From positions 64,001 through 128,000 of the forward strand of contig WPIO01000206.1 in the NCBI GenBank assembly GCA_009760855.2: a stretch of 64,000 nt of DNA, written 5' to 3'. A model generated the notes under the pieces. It ran no database searches. It was not told the origin of the DNA and saw nothing but the letters and a program-made list of their open reading frames with translations. This document shows, one piece after another, positions 21,671 through 32,352 of this stretch. The number at the start of each line of letters is the position of its first letter. Position 1 is the stretch's first letter. The DNA is from Cristatella mucedo. Lineage: Eukaryota; Bryozoa; Phylactolaemata; Cristatellidae. Both the position numbers and the translations under genes were made by a program.

Positions 21671-22685
21671 GAATTCTCTCAACTCCCTTGCTGCATGTAT
21701 GGATGATATCCGCTCGTGGATGGAAGCAAACCTTCTTAAATTGAGTGATGATAAAACCAACTTAATATTTATGGGTAAACTAAGCATGATTCAAAAATTG
21801 GAGGGATAAGCGCTCACAATCGGCTTTGCCAGAGTATCTGCTGTTGAATCTGCACGAATCTAGGTGAAATGTTCCAAAGTGATCATTCATTAGACGGCCA
21901 CATCAGCTCCACAGTCAAGTCTGCCCACCTTCAACAACATAACTTCGCTAAAATTCAGGCTTGCTTAGAGGGGATACCACATCTAAATTCGTCCATGCAT
22001 TTGTGATATTCCGTCTTGACTTCTGTAACTCGCTGCTTTTAGGTCCACCGGCCTGTGCAATCAGGTACTTACGTCTGGTGCGAAACCCTGCAGCAAGGCT
22101 TGTCTGTCGTGAGTGACGCAGTTTCCACATCATACCACTTCTTGCCGATATGCACTGGCTCCCAGTCAAGCAACGCATTGACTTCAAATTTTCTCGCTCA
22201 CTTTCAGGTCCCTTTATTATTTCGCTCCAGCCTACCTATCAGATCTACTCCTCCACCAAGATAATGAGCATTGTACCACTTACTTTTCGGAATTACTCCG
22301 TTTACCCACACTTCGTACAAATCTCGAATTTTTGGAGACCGTTAGTTCATAAACTCCAAAAGCTTGGCAGTCACTCCCCACCTGCGTCACGATATCTCAT
22401 CACTTGTCCACATTTAAAAATAAACAAAAAACGCATTTATTTATTACTGCATCTAGTGGGTCCCCGCGATTCGTCCTTTATGTGCTTATGCGCGCTGACA
22501 CTGTGCATGCTGCTACTAACCACACTTGCATGCTGACCTTGTGCATTTTACCCCTAACCATGTTATTGTTAGTTTTTATACAGCATGCTACCACTAACTA
22601 TTCGATCGTGGTCCTCTGCAGCAAATGTAAAGTGCCGAGAAAGAGAGATCATTGATGTCGCGATATCAAGTGTATTCTTATTACT
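21638..22685 (+). mobile_element. LINE-A remnant
   Basis: Decayed reverse transcriptase C-terminus: LNSLNSLAACMDDIRSWMEA, NLLKLSDDKTNLIFMG, then frameshifted pieces and FKNKQKTHLFITASSG, the 3' UTR and tail (AAAGTGCCGAGAAAGAGAGA). Not functional. Confidence 0.8.
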
Positions 22686-23299
22686 AAACTCTTCTGGTTA
22701 TTTTGGTGTGGTAACAAGTAACAAAAGGCATGAACATCGCTTTTATAACGAGTTACTTCGCAGCCCATATGCAATTTTTAATACCAATGCAGAACTATAG
22801 CTGACGGTACTTGAAGCGTATAGTGTAAATAGCAATGGAATTTTTGATTGAAGTGGCTGGGCCTCTGTCCTAAGCTAGACATTAGAAGTCTGTTCTCATG
22901 AGTGCTACTGTGGCCTATTTTGTTAAGAAATAAGCCTATACGCATCTGAACGCTGTCATGGTTGCTCAACAAAAGAGCCTATAAAACCGTATGCAGAATT
23001 TTTTTGAAAGATAAGAGCGATTTCTTATGTACTACTCATAGTCAGGGGTTATAGGTACGTAAGATAGAGAGTGCTTCGTGAGCTCCTCACCGGTCCCATG
23101 TAAGATAGAGAGTGCTTCGTGAGCTCCTCACAGGTCCCATTTTGTGCAGAGCTGAAGGTCAGCTGTGGTATGGGTCTGATGCCATTATTGGATAGAGTGC
23201 TTGAGGATATTAGCTCTAGTCTGTAACTGCGATCGTGCAATTATAGACTGTTTAGGATGTCTCGGTTTTCCAGCAATCAAAAGCATCACTACAGTTTTG

Positions 23300-23300
<1 letters not shown>
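22686..23300. other. Unassigned sequence with a 41-bp tandem duplication
   Basis: Nothing recognised except the tandem duplication at 23059-23140 (unit starts GTAAGATAGAGAGTGCTTCG, one substitution between copies). Confidence 0.6.
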
Positions 23301-23334
<34 letters not shown>

Positions 23335-23352
23335 TTTTGTAATATATATATA

Positions 23353-23397
<45 letters not shown>

Positions 23398-23432
23398 TAC
23401 AGTTTTGTAATATATATATATATATATATATA
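23301..23432. repeat. (TA)n microsatellite with AGTTTTGTAA interruptions
   Basis: Three TA runs, each next to CAGTTTTGTAA or AAGTTTTGTAA, implying duplication of a unit of the type AGTTTTGTAA(TA)n. Confidence 0.9.
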
Positions 23433-23616
23433 ATCAATAATCAAGGTCACATTAGGCAACATCAATACGCCCACAACAGCGTAAACCAGAGCGAACAATA
23501 ATCAAGAAGAGAATATGCATATAAAACAGCTTCAGATTTGAAGCTCAATTCGCACTTGTGGCAAGTTCTGTCAGTTAGGTTAGAAGTTTTGCAACCGACG
23601 CCTAGTTGCTTCTTAA

Positions 23617-23660
23617 CAGCCGTGGTAGCCCAGGAGGTAAGGTGCTAGCTCTTAAACTAC
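23617..23660 (+). mobile_element. SINE-A 5' fragment
   Basis: AACAGCCGTGGTAGCCCAGG and AGGTAAGGTGCTAGCTCTTA: the A-box part of SINE-A only. Confidence 0.5.
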
Positions 23661-23824
23661 ATTTAATGACGACCCGCTATTTATGACTACCAGCTATATT
23701 CAAAGAAACCTGAAGAAACTTGATTGCATGGTCGAGAAGAGTAATGTAAATATATAACACGATAACCGATATTATCTGTTGTTACGGATGAGCAGACACG
23801 GAAAGAGTGCACGCGACTGGCGAT

Positions 23825-24055
23825 GTTAATAATAATATTAATGCACTTGATAAAGCGCCCTCAGAGAACTCAATCTCTTTCTAGGTGCTTTACATTTGCT
23901 GCAAAGGGAAATGCAATTGAATGGGGAGTAATATCATGCTAGATAAACAAACGAAATGAATAACATGGTTAGGGGTGACATGCACAGGGTCCGCATGCAA
24001 ATGTAGTTACTGGCAGCATGCACAGTGTCAGCTTCATAAGCACAATACTGCTGCT
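23825..24055 (-). mobile_element. LINE-A 3' end
   Basis: Reverse-oriented tail (AAAGCGCCCTCAGAGAACTC, AATCTCTTTCTAGGTGCTTT) and 3' UTR (AACATGGTTAGGGGTGACAT, GGCAGCATGCACAGTGTCAG). Confidence 0.8.
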
Positions 24056-24398
24056 TCTAACTTGAGGTTTACACATTCGATAATATCCACCTAGAATCGC
24101 AGATATCTCTAACATAGTAAAGTTTCGGCATAAGATTCGCTGATAAGTAATTGCGTTGCCGAACGCCTATAACTGGATTGTAATTTGATATATTAGACGA
24201 GTGGTTTCATTCATTTAGGCTCTATGAGAGTTTTAACTTCTACCAACCCGAGTCTTCTCTCACATATTTGGCCTGCCGCATTGCGATGTTGTCAAAATCT
24301 CGGTAGCAATAAAAAGGTAAATTCCTGTAATCTTTATTGTGGAAAATGAATTTAGGGAGATTCTGAAATCTTTATATTGTTATGCTATTTGCCATTTG

Positions 24399-24455
24399 AT
24401 ATATATATATATATATATATATTTATATTGATATATATATATATATTTGATATAT
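24399..24455. repeat. (AT)n microsatellite
   Basis: Two AT runs separated by TTTATATTGA, flanked by a repeated GCCATTTGATA. Confidence 0.85.
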
Positions 24456-24529
24456 GCCATTTGATAGCGATATTCTTGAGCCCAAAGATTTCGTGTGTAG
24501 TCGCCGTCCGTCAACAATAGAAACTATAA

Positions 24530-24680
24530 GCTGAGTTAACAGCCTCATTTTCAAGTGGCAGAAGAGCCAAAATCGCTATCACCACCACTACCAGTTGGCA
24601 CTAAGATGGCCCACTTCAGGATTCAAACCCATGACTGGGGTTATTAATTCAGTCACTCACGAGTATGCCTAGCCTAGAAT
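24530..24680 (-). mobile_element. SINE-A, tRNA-derived
   Basis: Plus strand reads GTTAACAGCCTCATTTTCAA, GTGGCAGAAGAGCC, CGCTATCACCACCACTACCA and AGGATTCAAACCCATGAC (B box complement). Confidence 0.7.
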
Positions 24681-24689
24681 TCCCTTGCA

Positions 24690-26384
24690 TGAACGTAAAT
24701 TTATCATGCTGTTTAAATTGCTGCGAAGCCTTTAGCCGAGAGAGAATAATAAGACCTGTATTTGACAGACCGACCAAGGCTAGCGGATACCCTTGCAAAA
24801 TTGTCAACTATGCTCATCGCTGCTCTTGCTAGATACCAAGAATTTTTTCTTGCGTATTTTCAACAGATCAATCGAGCGGAGTTCTGCTACCAGGACGGGA
24901 ACTTGCAGTGCACTCCATTCTATGATCGATCCCACGATTACAATTTAGAATTAAATTAAATTGAGGACACCTGGAACGCTGCGCTTGAACTCCGACATGA
25001 CACTGAGGCTAACTCTGCTGAGTCTATAGATTGAATTTAGCCATTACTTGCTAAAGGGTAGTCTGAAATTAATGTTTGTACTGACGTCTGCACATTTGGC
25101 ATTTTTTTGTAAATGCGTTACAGTCGTTAGCTTCATAATGTGCTAAATCAGCGGTGAATGTTTCAGTATCGACGAAGTGGGTTCAAATCGAACACGATGT
25201 GCTTGCCCTTGCCCAAATCCTCTCCAGTGTGATATTGACAATGTCTTTCTTAAACAGTCCCCTATTAATGCTCCAATGCTGGCACGTTAATAAATGTGAG
25301 GATAGGTAACATCTGCATGCAAAAGTTTTCTCTTGATTGTATATTTTCTTTCTTGCCGAAACGTGTTACCCAAGTGACATCTAAACACTCGCTCGCGATC
25401 AGAAATTCACCGTCAATTTTACACTGCTAAATCCTAAAATCTTTTATTTTTAAAAATCAAGTCCTACGTACATTTCTATTTCTCTTCGGGCAGTTCGTAT
25501 GCCTTTCTGCTTCCAAAGGTTATATCGATGTCTTGAAAAAAGTGAATTACTTTAGCTACGAGGCCGCTCACAGTAATTGTCGACAGTAGCAATTGTGCTC
25601 ATTCCTCCATCAGACCTACCTACCTTCCTTAGTTGAATGTAGCTGTATTCCGACTGTCGGAATGTTCAGTACGAGTTTCCAGTTAAAAAAAAAAGTGAAA
25701 ACAACTGAACCTTTCTCTGTCTCTATCTTAATGGGAAACAGGCTAGCCGTAAACTACAGCAAGTGGTAGTTGGTTAACTTGGCATATATTTAAAAAACCT
25801 AGGAAACTTTGGCATACAAGGGTGTCTCAGTTGTTTTGAGAGCAGCATAGTGGGATCAAAGTGATTTATAAGAGAACACGTGTAACGTAAAATGTCCATA
25901 TCTACAATTCTCTGGTCAACCATCAACCTTCTAGTTAAGCACACACAATTCTGCCCATTACCTAAATATAGTTCAATTGCCTAGCCTTATAGTTCTTCTC
26001 TAGCTTCTTTAAAAATTATTTTATGAAGTCGGAAAAAATATTCCAAGGCTCAAAAGTTTTCGAGCTCGTAAATTGGGTTCCTTACTCTTGCTTAAAAGCG
26101 ACCATCAAACCTGCACTTAATTCTCTAACCTTGAGTTAATTTTCTAGTCTATGAAGTGCTACTCCATACCGAATACACATCTTTCCCTTTCTAATGCGGA
26201 GATCTACTCCCGCCTTGCATAACTAGCACAGCAAGTCTCCCGCAGCCGTAGGTTTAGTTAAAATCCTTCGTATGGATGATAGTGGGTACCGGTTTTACAG
26301 CTCTAAAACTCACTACACACTACTTTGGATAGGGGAAAAGGCCAAAAGCTCCTATTCAACTGTTACTCGTTTATATATAATATA
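24690..26384. other. Unassigned intergenic sequence
   Basis: No gene or repeat family recognised over 1.7 kb; the longest frames are under 70 residues. Confidence 0.5.
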
Positions 26385-26465
26385 TAATTCGTTTGTATAG
26401 CACCCTAAGATAACTTAATCTCTATTCAGACGCTTCACATGTGCCACGGGGCTCGAGATTCTTTC
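26385..26465 (-). mobile_element. SINE-B fragment (tail half)
   Basis: GTATAGCACCCTAAGATAAC, TTAATCTCTATTCAGACGCT and CCACGGGGCTCGAG: the tail and B-box half of SINE-B, reverse orientation. Confidence 0.65.
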
Positions 26466-26874
26466 ATCTCCCCCCCCCCCCGATATAAATGAGCCAGCCT
26501 TCACTTTGCTTTGCCATACACTATAACTACGAATAAATGAGTCAAATTTCAGTTTCTATCCGTAAATTGGTTTTCCAGTCAAAGAACTGCTGGGAAATTA
26601 TCACACGGTCTGAGCACTGTTTACTTTTGTCTTGATTTTTTGGCTAGCTCCACTGGGTATTTTGGAAGCTCGAGACGCCAACAAATCTTTGATTTCCAGT
26701 CTGCTTGCTTGCTCATCCCAGTAAATAAGAGAACTCAGATGAATTCAATGGAAAAAATTCATTGACTGAGCTTTGAACTTAATTTGTACTGACTGTCCGC
26801 TTCACGCCTGGCTTGCCACAACTATGGCCGTTTGATTCCACATGTGGAGGTTAACAAAGCGGAATTCAAATTCT

Positions 26875-27145
26875 TCGCTATTTAGGACAGCATTTAGTGG
26901 GTCCCCGTGATTCGTCCTTGATGTGCTTATGCGTGCTGACACTGTGCATGCTGCCACTAACCACATTTGCATGCTGACCCTGTGCATGTCACGCCTAACC
27001 ATATTATTCATTTCGTTTGTTTTTTCAAGCATGATTTTACTTACCATTCAATTGCATTTCACTTTACAGCAAATGTAAAGTGCCTAGAGAGAGATTAAGT
27101 TCTCTGAGGGCGCTTTACCAAGTGAATTGTTATTATTATTATTAC
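26875..27145 (+). mobile_element. LINE-A 3' end
   Basis: Begins CTATTTAGGACAGCATTTAG, then GTGGGTCCCCGTGATTCGTC, TGCATGCTGCCACTAACCAC, tail AAAGTGCCTAGAGAGAGATT, CTGAGGGCGCTTTACC and (ATT)n. Highly similar to 18700-18965. Confidence 0.85.
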
Positions 27146-27559
27146 GCCCTATCTATTGATTCGCGTCCAAGTAATGACATTCACCTAGTTATTGGAGACT
27201 CTCAGTCAAACTTACAGTCGAACAATACAATTCAGTCGAACGCTCACCAAGTAGTTTTCGTTGATTCCGATTTTTATATTTAATTTTTTGTTGATTTCAC
27301 TTTGCCTCAGCTACGCGGACTTAATGATTTCTCACCGCACGTCCTGGCGTAGCGAATTCTCAACACGAGCACAGTGCAGTCAGAATGGCAAGGCTGGGGT
27401 GTGAGGCCACCGGCGCGCTCTATCGCAGTCATCATATAGTAAACCGGAGCTACGGCAGTCAAATAGCGGCCCACATTCTTGAAAGAAATGCTTGACATCG
27501 ATCGTAGTAACACCCAAGTAAGCATTCGCTGAGATGTGACGCAAAGATGCCGTTTACAA

Positions 27560-27840
27560 AATAAATCACGCTGGTGGGCAACACGACAAATACTCCTGCT
27601 GCCGACTATGGCTCATCCTTTTCAGAGGTCCTGAGCTGCTACTTCCATGCTACTCACTACCTCAACTGCTCTCCTGACTCTGCTATACTTCCCACTTTCT
27701 CTTTGTTGCGTGAGACGAAGTCTGTTGGCTACCGAATGCGTACCGAAAGCTGCTTAGGTTGTGAGTGCGCTATACAAAACTCTCCTGCGTAACACCCACA
27801 TGGTCTTTATGACTTTGTGGAGGTACAGACGGAGGTACAA
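27560..27840 (+). mobile_element. LINE-B 3' end
   Basis: ATTCACTCTGTG-type coding end is decayed; the 3' UTR CTTAGGTTGTGAGTGCGCTA, AACTCTCCTGCGTAACACCC, CATGGTCTTTATGACTTTG and ACAGACGGAG matches the LINE-B end at 43115-43205. Confidence 0.65.
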
Positions 27841-27884
27841 GTTAAGCTCTTCACGCAAGCAGAAAAACCAACGCGATTTGGTTT

Positions 27885-28060
27885 TTAATTATAGTTAATT
27901 CTGTAGTGCCCTTGGAGAACTTAATCTATATTCAGACGCTTCACGTACGCCACGGGGCTCGAGCCTACGACCTCGGCCATCAAGTACATTCACTTTGACC
28001 TCGGTTGGGACGAGCACCTGAATCGCTGGGTCAATAATATGCAAACCAAGTAAGCCCTAG
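27885..28060 (-). mobile_element. SINE-B, tRNA-derived with LINE-A tail
   Basis: Plus strand reads TGCCCTTGGAGAACTTAATC (tail), CCACGGGGCTCGAGCCTACG (B box complement), and TTGGGACGAGCACCTGAATC (A-box side). It carries a short internal insertion compared with 15845-15985. Confidence 0.7.
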
Positions 28061-28769
28061 ATTACACAAGCAAATTTATATATATATAAAAAGGGACTCA
28101 AAACTCTGGTACAGATTCGTGTTCACAAGTCTTAGCGCAGCAGATTCTCAATACGTATGGATCACGGACGTCAGCGCTACTTTGGGATGCGATTCTATTT
28201 GCGATACGACAAATCGTCAGCCGTTAACCGAGTTAACTGAAGGAAAAACTGTGACTTTCAGTTTTCTGTTCTTTACTTTTTAAATATTCTTCAAGCTACT
28301 TTTGTCAGCACTTCGTCTCTACTTCTGTCAGTATTTGTCAGCACAAGCTACTTTTGGCAGCAGTACTCGTAACTGTATTTCAATTATTTGAACTTTAGGC
28401 AGATCGAAGACTACAAGAGCACACTGGTCTGCCCTAAATACTGTATTATTCGTGAAAGATACATGACGTGTAAGATACCGGTGGGACCTGCACCTCGAGA
28501 CTGGCGGGGTGGTCCATTTAGGGGTCGCATTCGTCAATAAGCTGCACCTGTGCGCGGGTTACCCGTTAGTCATGAATTCATCGCTGGATAACACTCTTCT
28601 CGAAAGAGATTCCTTTGAGATTCGGGTATTGAATGAATCGGCTGGTAAAGCGCTGTTTCAATTAAGGATGACGAATTATTTTGTGCAGTCCCTGTTTAGA
28701 TTGTGAAGGAGTCGCTCGGGTCACAAAAGAACGGTGCGTCAGTAGCAACCACAGCCAATTCACGCTTTA
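28061..28769. other. Unassigned sequence left of the foldback element
   Basis: A short TA run at about 28077-28090 and otherwise nothing recognised. Confidence 0.45.
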
Positions 28770-29029
28770 CAGCTGTACCCAGGCTGGGTTCGGTTGGCAG
28801 GGACCGGACGGCTATAGTGAGGGTTAGGGTCACTGGCTAGGCCGGGGTCGGACCCTACGGCATGGCCAGATGTATGCAGTGACTTGAGGTCACCGGGGCT
28901 CTTGGGTACGGAAAGTTGGCCAAGTAAGTCGTGGTGTTGGAGACTCCCGGTCTCGCCGAGTTATGCACCTGGATTCATGCAGGCGTGCTCCGGCGATGCT
29001 GCCACGCACGCAAGGGAACGAGTACCCAA

Positions 29030-29319
29030 TGTGCTTCGATGTGCCTTGCACGAAGAACGCCCGTACAGAACCAACACCAACAGTTTATTCTACTACAGAG
29101 CAGAGGGAGCACGACTTCACTCGCCCCTCTCTCCCCACTGAATCCCCCTCCTCGCCCACGGCTGTTTTGGCCGACCCCGATGGTGAGTCCACCATCTGAC
29201 TGTGGTTACCGGCCTGTCCAAACCACACCACAGGCGGACCACAGCTATGCACCACCGGTGATGCTCCCGACAGCTGTTTAAGGAGGGAGCGGTACCGGCC
29301 TGCATATACTCAGACCACA
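29030..29319 (-). repeat. 3' LTR (290 bp)
   Basis: Direct repeat of 33090-33377. A purine-rich AAGGGAGCG (29328-29320 on the minus strand) directly precedes it and is the likely polypurine tract. Confidence 0.93.
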
Positions 29320-29416
29320 CGCTCCCTTGACCTTAAGGTCACAAGTTTCCAGCTGCAGTTCGAGTAGCGCACTGTACAATCGTTTAAACAAACTCTCTTT
29401 TCCCCTGACGTACAGA

Positions 29417-31771
29417 TCAGTCCATGACGTAGTCGGAGAACCAACGTGGGTGCTGCAGTTCCGACCGCATGCGAAGCTGGTGGCCGCCCCTTTCCTCTGT
29501 CCCAGCATACTCATCATCTTCGCCTCTTATCTGGGAGGGTGCTGGCAGCTGAGCCGGTAATACTGGCTCAGCGTCCGGAACTAACCTGACGTCCGACACA
29601 TGTCTTCGGATTCCGTTCACCTCGACACCAAGGCCGAGAGTCCCCGAGGTCACAATTCCTTCCGGCCATTCTGACGTACACCGCGCATCGGCTGGTTTCA
29701 CAAAAACCCTTTGCCCCGCTGTGTAGTTAATGGTAGATTGGGCGTTGCAGTGCTGTATCTTCTTTGGCTGGAGCGGGCACCGCCATTCATATGTAAATAA
29801 CCGCCTGTGAGGCACGGTTTCGCCCTTTATCCCCTCAGTCGGCGCCGAATTGTACCAGTACACCATATCTAGTACTTCTCTACCGGTGCGAGCTGCCATG
29901 CCTTTAATAGTCCGATGCATGCGTTCGACTATGCCGTTGCCTTCCGATCGGTAAGCACACTGGTAGACGGTCTCAACGCCCCAGCGTTCGCAGAGACGCC
30001 GAACTGCCTCAGATCGGAACGAGGCGCTGTTGTCCATCAGAAGCTGCGTAGGTGGGCCTCTCTCTCGAAAGATTTGCTCCAGCACTCTGGTGATAAGGTG
30101 CCCCTCTTCGCTAGGAATGTGCCGCCATAGCGTAAATCTGCTGGGCCCACAATCCACCAGCGTCAGATATTTCTCATCGCGGTAGTGCGTGACATCGATC
30201 GCAAGACGAGACCAGGGTTCGGTGACGTCAAGACTGCCTCGCTGCCACGAAATCGGCGACGGATCCACTGATCTGCAGCGAAGACAGGAACGAACAATTC
30301 GTTCTACATCGGTTCTGCGGATGTTCGCATTAGGGTGACATAGCCTCGCCAGGTATAGCGTCCTGTCGACGCCCAGGTGGTGCAGATTGTGGAATTGCTT
30401 CAGGTCGATATTGGGAGTCGCCAAACTGACCTCGGGAGCCACGGCACCGGTACAGCAAGTCGTGAACTTCAACCACCTTTGCGGTACTCGCGTCAGCTGG
30501 TCCGCTTTGTTCTCCGGCGACCTTACTAGGCTGACAGTCGTCTCCAGATTGCACTCCGTTATAATATCTCGGAGTAGGCCCAATCGTCGTCGAATTATCG
30601 CCTCTCCCATGCCGCGCGTCCTCACGGGTTTATCCCCATCGATCAATGACTTCAGCCAACCAAACACCGAAGTTGAATCAGTCACGATTTGCACTTTCTG
30701 AAGTCCCCACGCAATAGCGATGTTAAGGCCTTTGATGACGGCTTCTAGCTCGGCGGTGTTTATATGCGAAGTATCGTCCGGCTTTCGAAGCCAAGAGGCA
30801 TCCTCAACCACTTTACCGTCAATTTCAAGGCACGTTCCAATAGCGATGCTGCTCGCATCGCACCACAATTTTCCGCTGACGACATTGGACACCTGCCACG
30901 CGCCAGTCACCGGATCAGAAGCTAGCACCCTGCGATGGACGTCTCGAGCAATTTCCAGAACCTCACTCGGCACTTTGCTGTCCCAGTCCTGCTCGCTGGC
31001 TATACGTTTGAGGTAACTGCAAGCAGGTCGCAGCCAGCCGGCTACCGGAAAATGCCCGACGAGTTGCCCACACCAAGAAAATAATTCTCGCCGCGTCAGC
31101 ACTGACTGTACAGAGCCTTTGGCATTATCTCGGCGCCATACGAGCTCGTTGCGTTTACTGTCAATGCGGAGGCCTAGGACACGACCACCCTCTAACTTTT
31201 CAGGTGGTTTTGCTTCAAGTCCGTACTCGCGGAGAAGCTCAATCACACGGTCGTTTGAGACGATATTGTTCGCCAAAATGTCGTCAACATACGAATCCGT
31301 GCCGGATCTGACCCGCTCATCCATAGACAACACTTTATTTAAGATAACAGTCATTATTTTTGGTGCAACGTTAAGGCCGAAAACCAGGCGAGTCAGGCAG
31401 TATCGGTGGCCATGAAATTCAACCACCTGGTACTTCCACAATGATGGGTCTACGTGAATTTGCAAATAGGCCTTACGCAGGTCCACGACGCTTACGTTTC
31501 GTCCCATTCGCCGCCATGCACGAAGTTTATTACTGCACACGTCGCCTTCAGCCGTGTGGCTCGACACGAACTGGTTGAGCTCGCGATAGTCGAGGACGGG
31601 CCTCACTTTCCCTTTGCTGCTTTGGACCACCGCCATCAAGGGAATCAGCCCACCGAACTCCCCGTGAAAAGGTTGAAGCCAACCACACTTTATCCAGTCC
31701 TCCACTTCCCGTTCATATTCTACTTCTACCTCAGCCGGGATGCGATATGAGGACACGCGGTTCTGCAGCAT
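29417..31771 (-). CDS. pol: Reverse transcriptase - RNase H - integrase polyprotein
   Basis: 784 residues, uninterrupted. RT: RPVLDYRELNQFV, DLRKAYLQIHVD and the catalytic SYVDDILANN. RNase H: LWCDASSIAIG, HINTAELEAVIKGLNIA, IVTDSTSVFGWL. Integrase: zinc motif HNLHH..CLRC, then RLAIDVTHYRD, LLMDNSASFRSEAVRRL and EGNGIVERMHRTIK carrying the D, D, E triad. The C-terminus EWPEGIVTSG, VEVNGIRRHVSDVRL looks like a GPY/F-type tail. Same frame as the protease, from which it is parted by one TAG. All key catalytic residues are present. Confidence 0.94.
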   Translation of the reverse strand: MLQNRVSSYRIPAEVEVEYEREVEDWIKCGWLQPFHGEFGGLIPLMAVVQSSKGKVRPVLDYRELNQFVSSHTAEGDVCSNKLRAWRRMGRNVSVVDLRKAYLQIHVDPSLWKYQVVEFHGHRYCLTRLVFGLNVAPKIMTVILNKVLSMDERVRSGTDSYVDDILANNIVSNDRVIELLREYGLEAKPPEKLEGGRVLGLRIDSKRNELVWRRDNAKGSVQSVLTRRELFSWCGQLVGHFPVAGWLRPACSYLKRIASEQDWDSKVPSEVLEIARDVHRRVLASDPVTGAWQVSNVVSGKLWCDASSIAIGTCLEIDGKVVEDASWLRKPDDTSHINTAELEAVIKGLNIAIAWGLQKVQIVTDSTSVFGWLKSLIDGDKPVRTRGMGEAIIRRRLGLLRDIITECNLETTVSLVRSPENKADQLTRVPQRWLKFTTCCTGAVAPEVSLATPNIDLKQFHNLHHLGVDRTLYLARLCHPNANIRRTDVERIVRSCLRCRSVDPSPISWQRGSLDVTEPWSRLAIDVTHYRDEKYLTLVDCGPSRFTLWRHIPSEEGHLITRVLEQIFRERGPPTQLLMDNSASFRSEAVRRLCERWGVETVYQCAYRSEGNGIVERMHRTIKGMAARTGREVLDMVYWYNSAPTEGIKGETVPHRRLFTYEWRCPLQPKKIQHCNAQSTINYTAGQRVFVKPADARCTSEWPEGIVTSGTLGLGVEVNGIRRHVSDVRLVPDAEPVLPAQLPAPSQIRGEDDEYAGTEERGGHQLRMRSELQHPRWFSDYVMD

Positions 31772-31792
31772 GGGGGCCTGTACGCCTTCTTT

Positions 31793-32326
31793 CTAGTTCC
31801 AGCGCACGTGCCACGTGCCATCGTGGAATATGGCAGTAAAATCTTTGTCGGAGACTGTAAGCTCGCTCGAATTTCCTACCTTTGCAGTGAGCGAAACGTC
31901 GGTGGCCGGGGGAGAGTGAGGGCAGGTTACACTGTTTCTTTCGCCGCGGATGCATCGGGTCGTTGGAGCCTCATTACCGAAGTCAACTTGGCCTTCACCG
32001 TCGTGCCCTACGCGGACGCCGCCTAGCGCTCTTATGACATCCATCCCAAGAATGACGTCCCAGCCAGCAATTATATTGGTCACCAAACAATTAACCTCCA
32101 GCGGTACTCCTCTAATTAACAAACTGACCTTACACGTAGAGGTACAGAGAGCGCGGTCACCGTTCATCATCAAGATACCTTCCCTCGCAGGCTGCAGATC
32201 ACGAGAGGAGGCCAGCACTGATGCAAGCACCGTGCGGGAGCAGCCGGTGTCGACAAGTGCAGTAGCGAACTGGCCATTTAACATCACGCCAATGGAGGGC
32301 AGTCGCGCCGAAGTCAAGGGGAACAC
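31793..32326 (-). CDS. pro: Aspartic protease domain of the LTR element
   Basis: Retropepsin-type protease that would cut the polyprotein. Active-site motif ALVDTGCSRTVL, then the hydrophobic IIAGWDVILGMDVI flap/end motif. No ATG at the start: the frame is open from the frameshift site at 32359, so it is probably made as a gag-pro fusion. It ends at a TAG at 31795-31793. The coordinates begin at a GTG; translation most likely enters upstream. Confidence 0.85.
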   Translation of the reverse strand: MFPLTSARLPSIGVMLNGQFATALVDTGCSRTVLASVLASSRDLQPAREGILMMNGDRALCTSTCKVSLLIRGVPLEVNCLVTNIIAGWDVILGMDVIRALGGVRVGHDGEGQVDFGNEAPTTRCIRGERNSVTCPHSPPATDVSLTAKVGNSSELTVSDKDFTAIFHDGTWHVRWN

Positions 32327-32352
32327 GCTGGCGCAGGTGTTGGCGGTTCCCC

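Noticed and set aside
29417-31771. BEL/Pao assignment of the LTR element
   Set aside because: RT motif RPVLDYRELNQFV, protease-RT-RNase H-integrase order and 5-bp duplication fit Ty3/Gypsy better, though a tree would decide.
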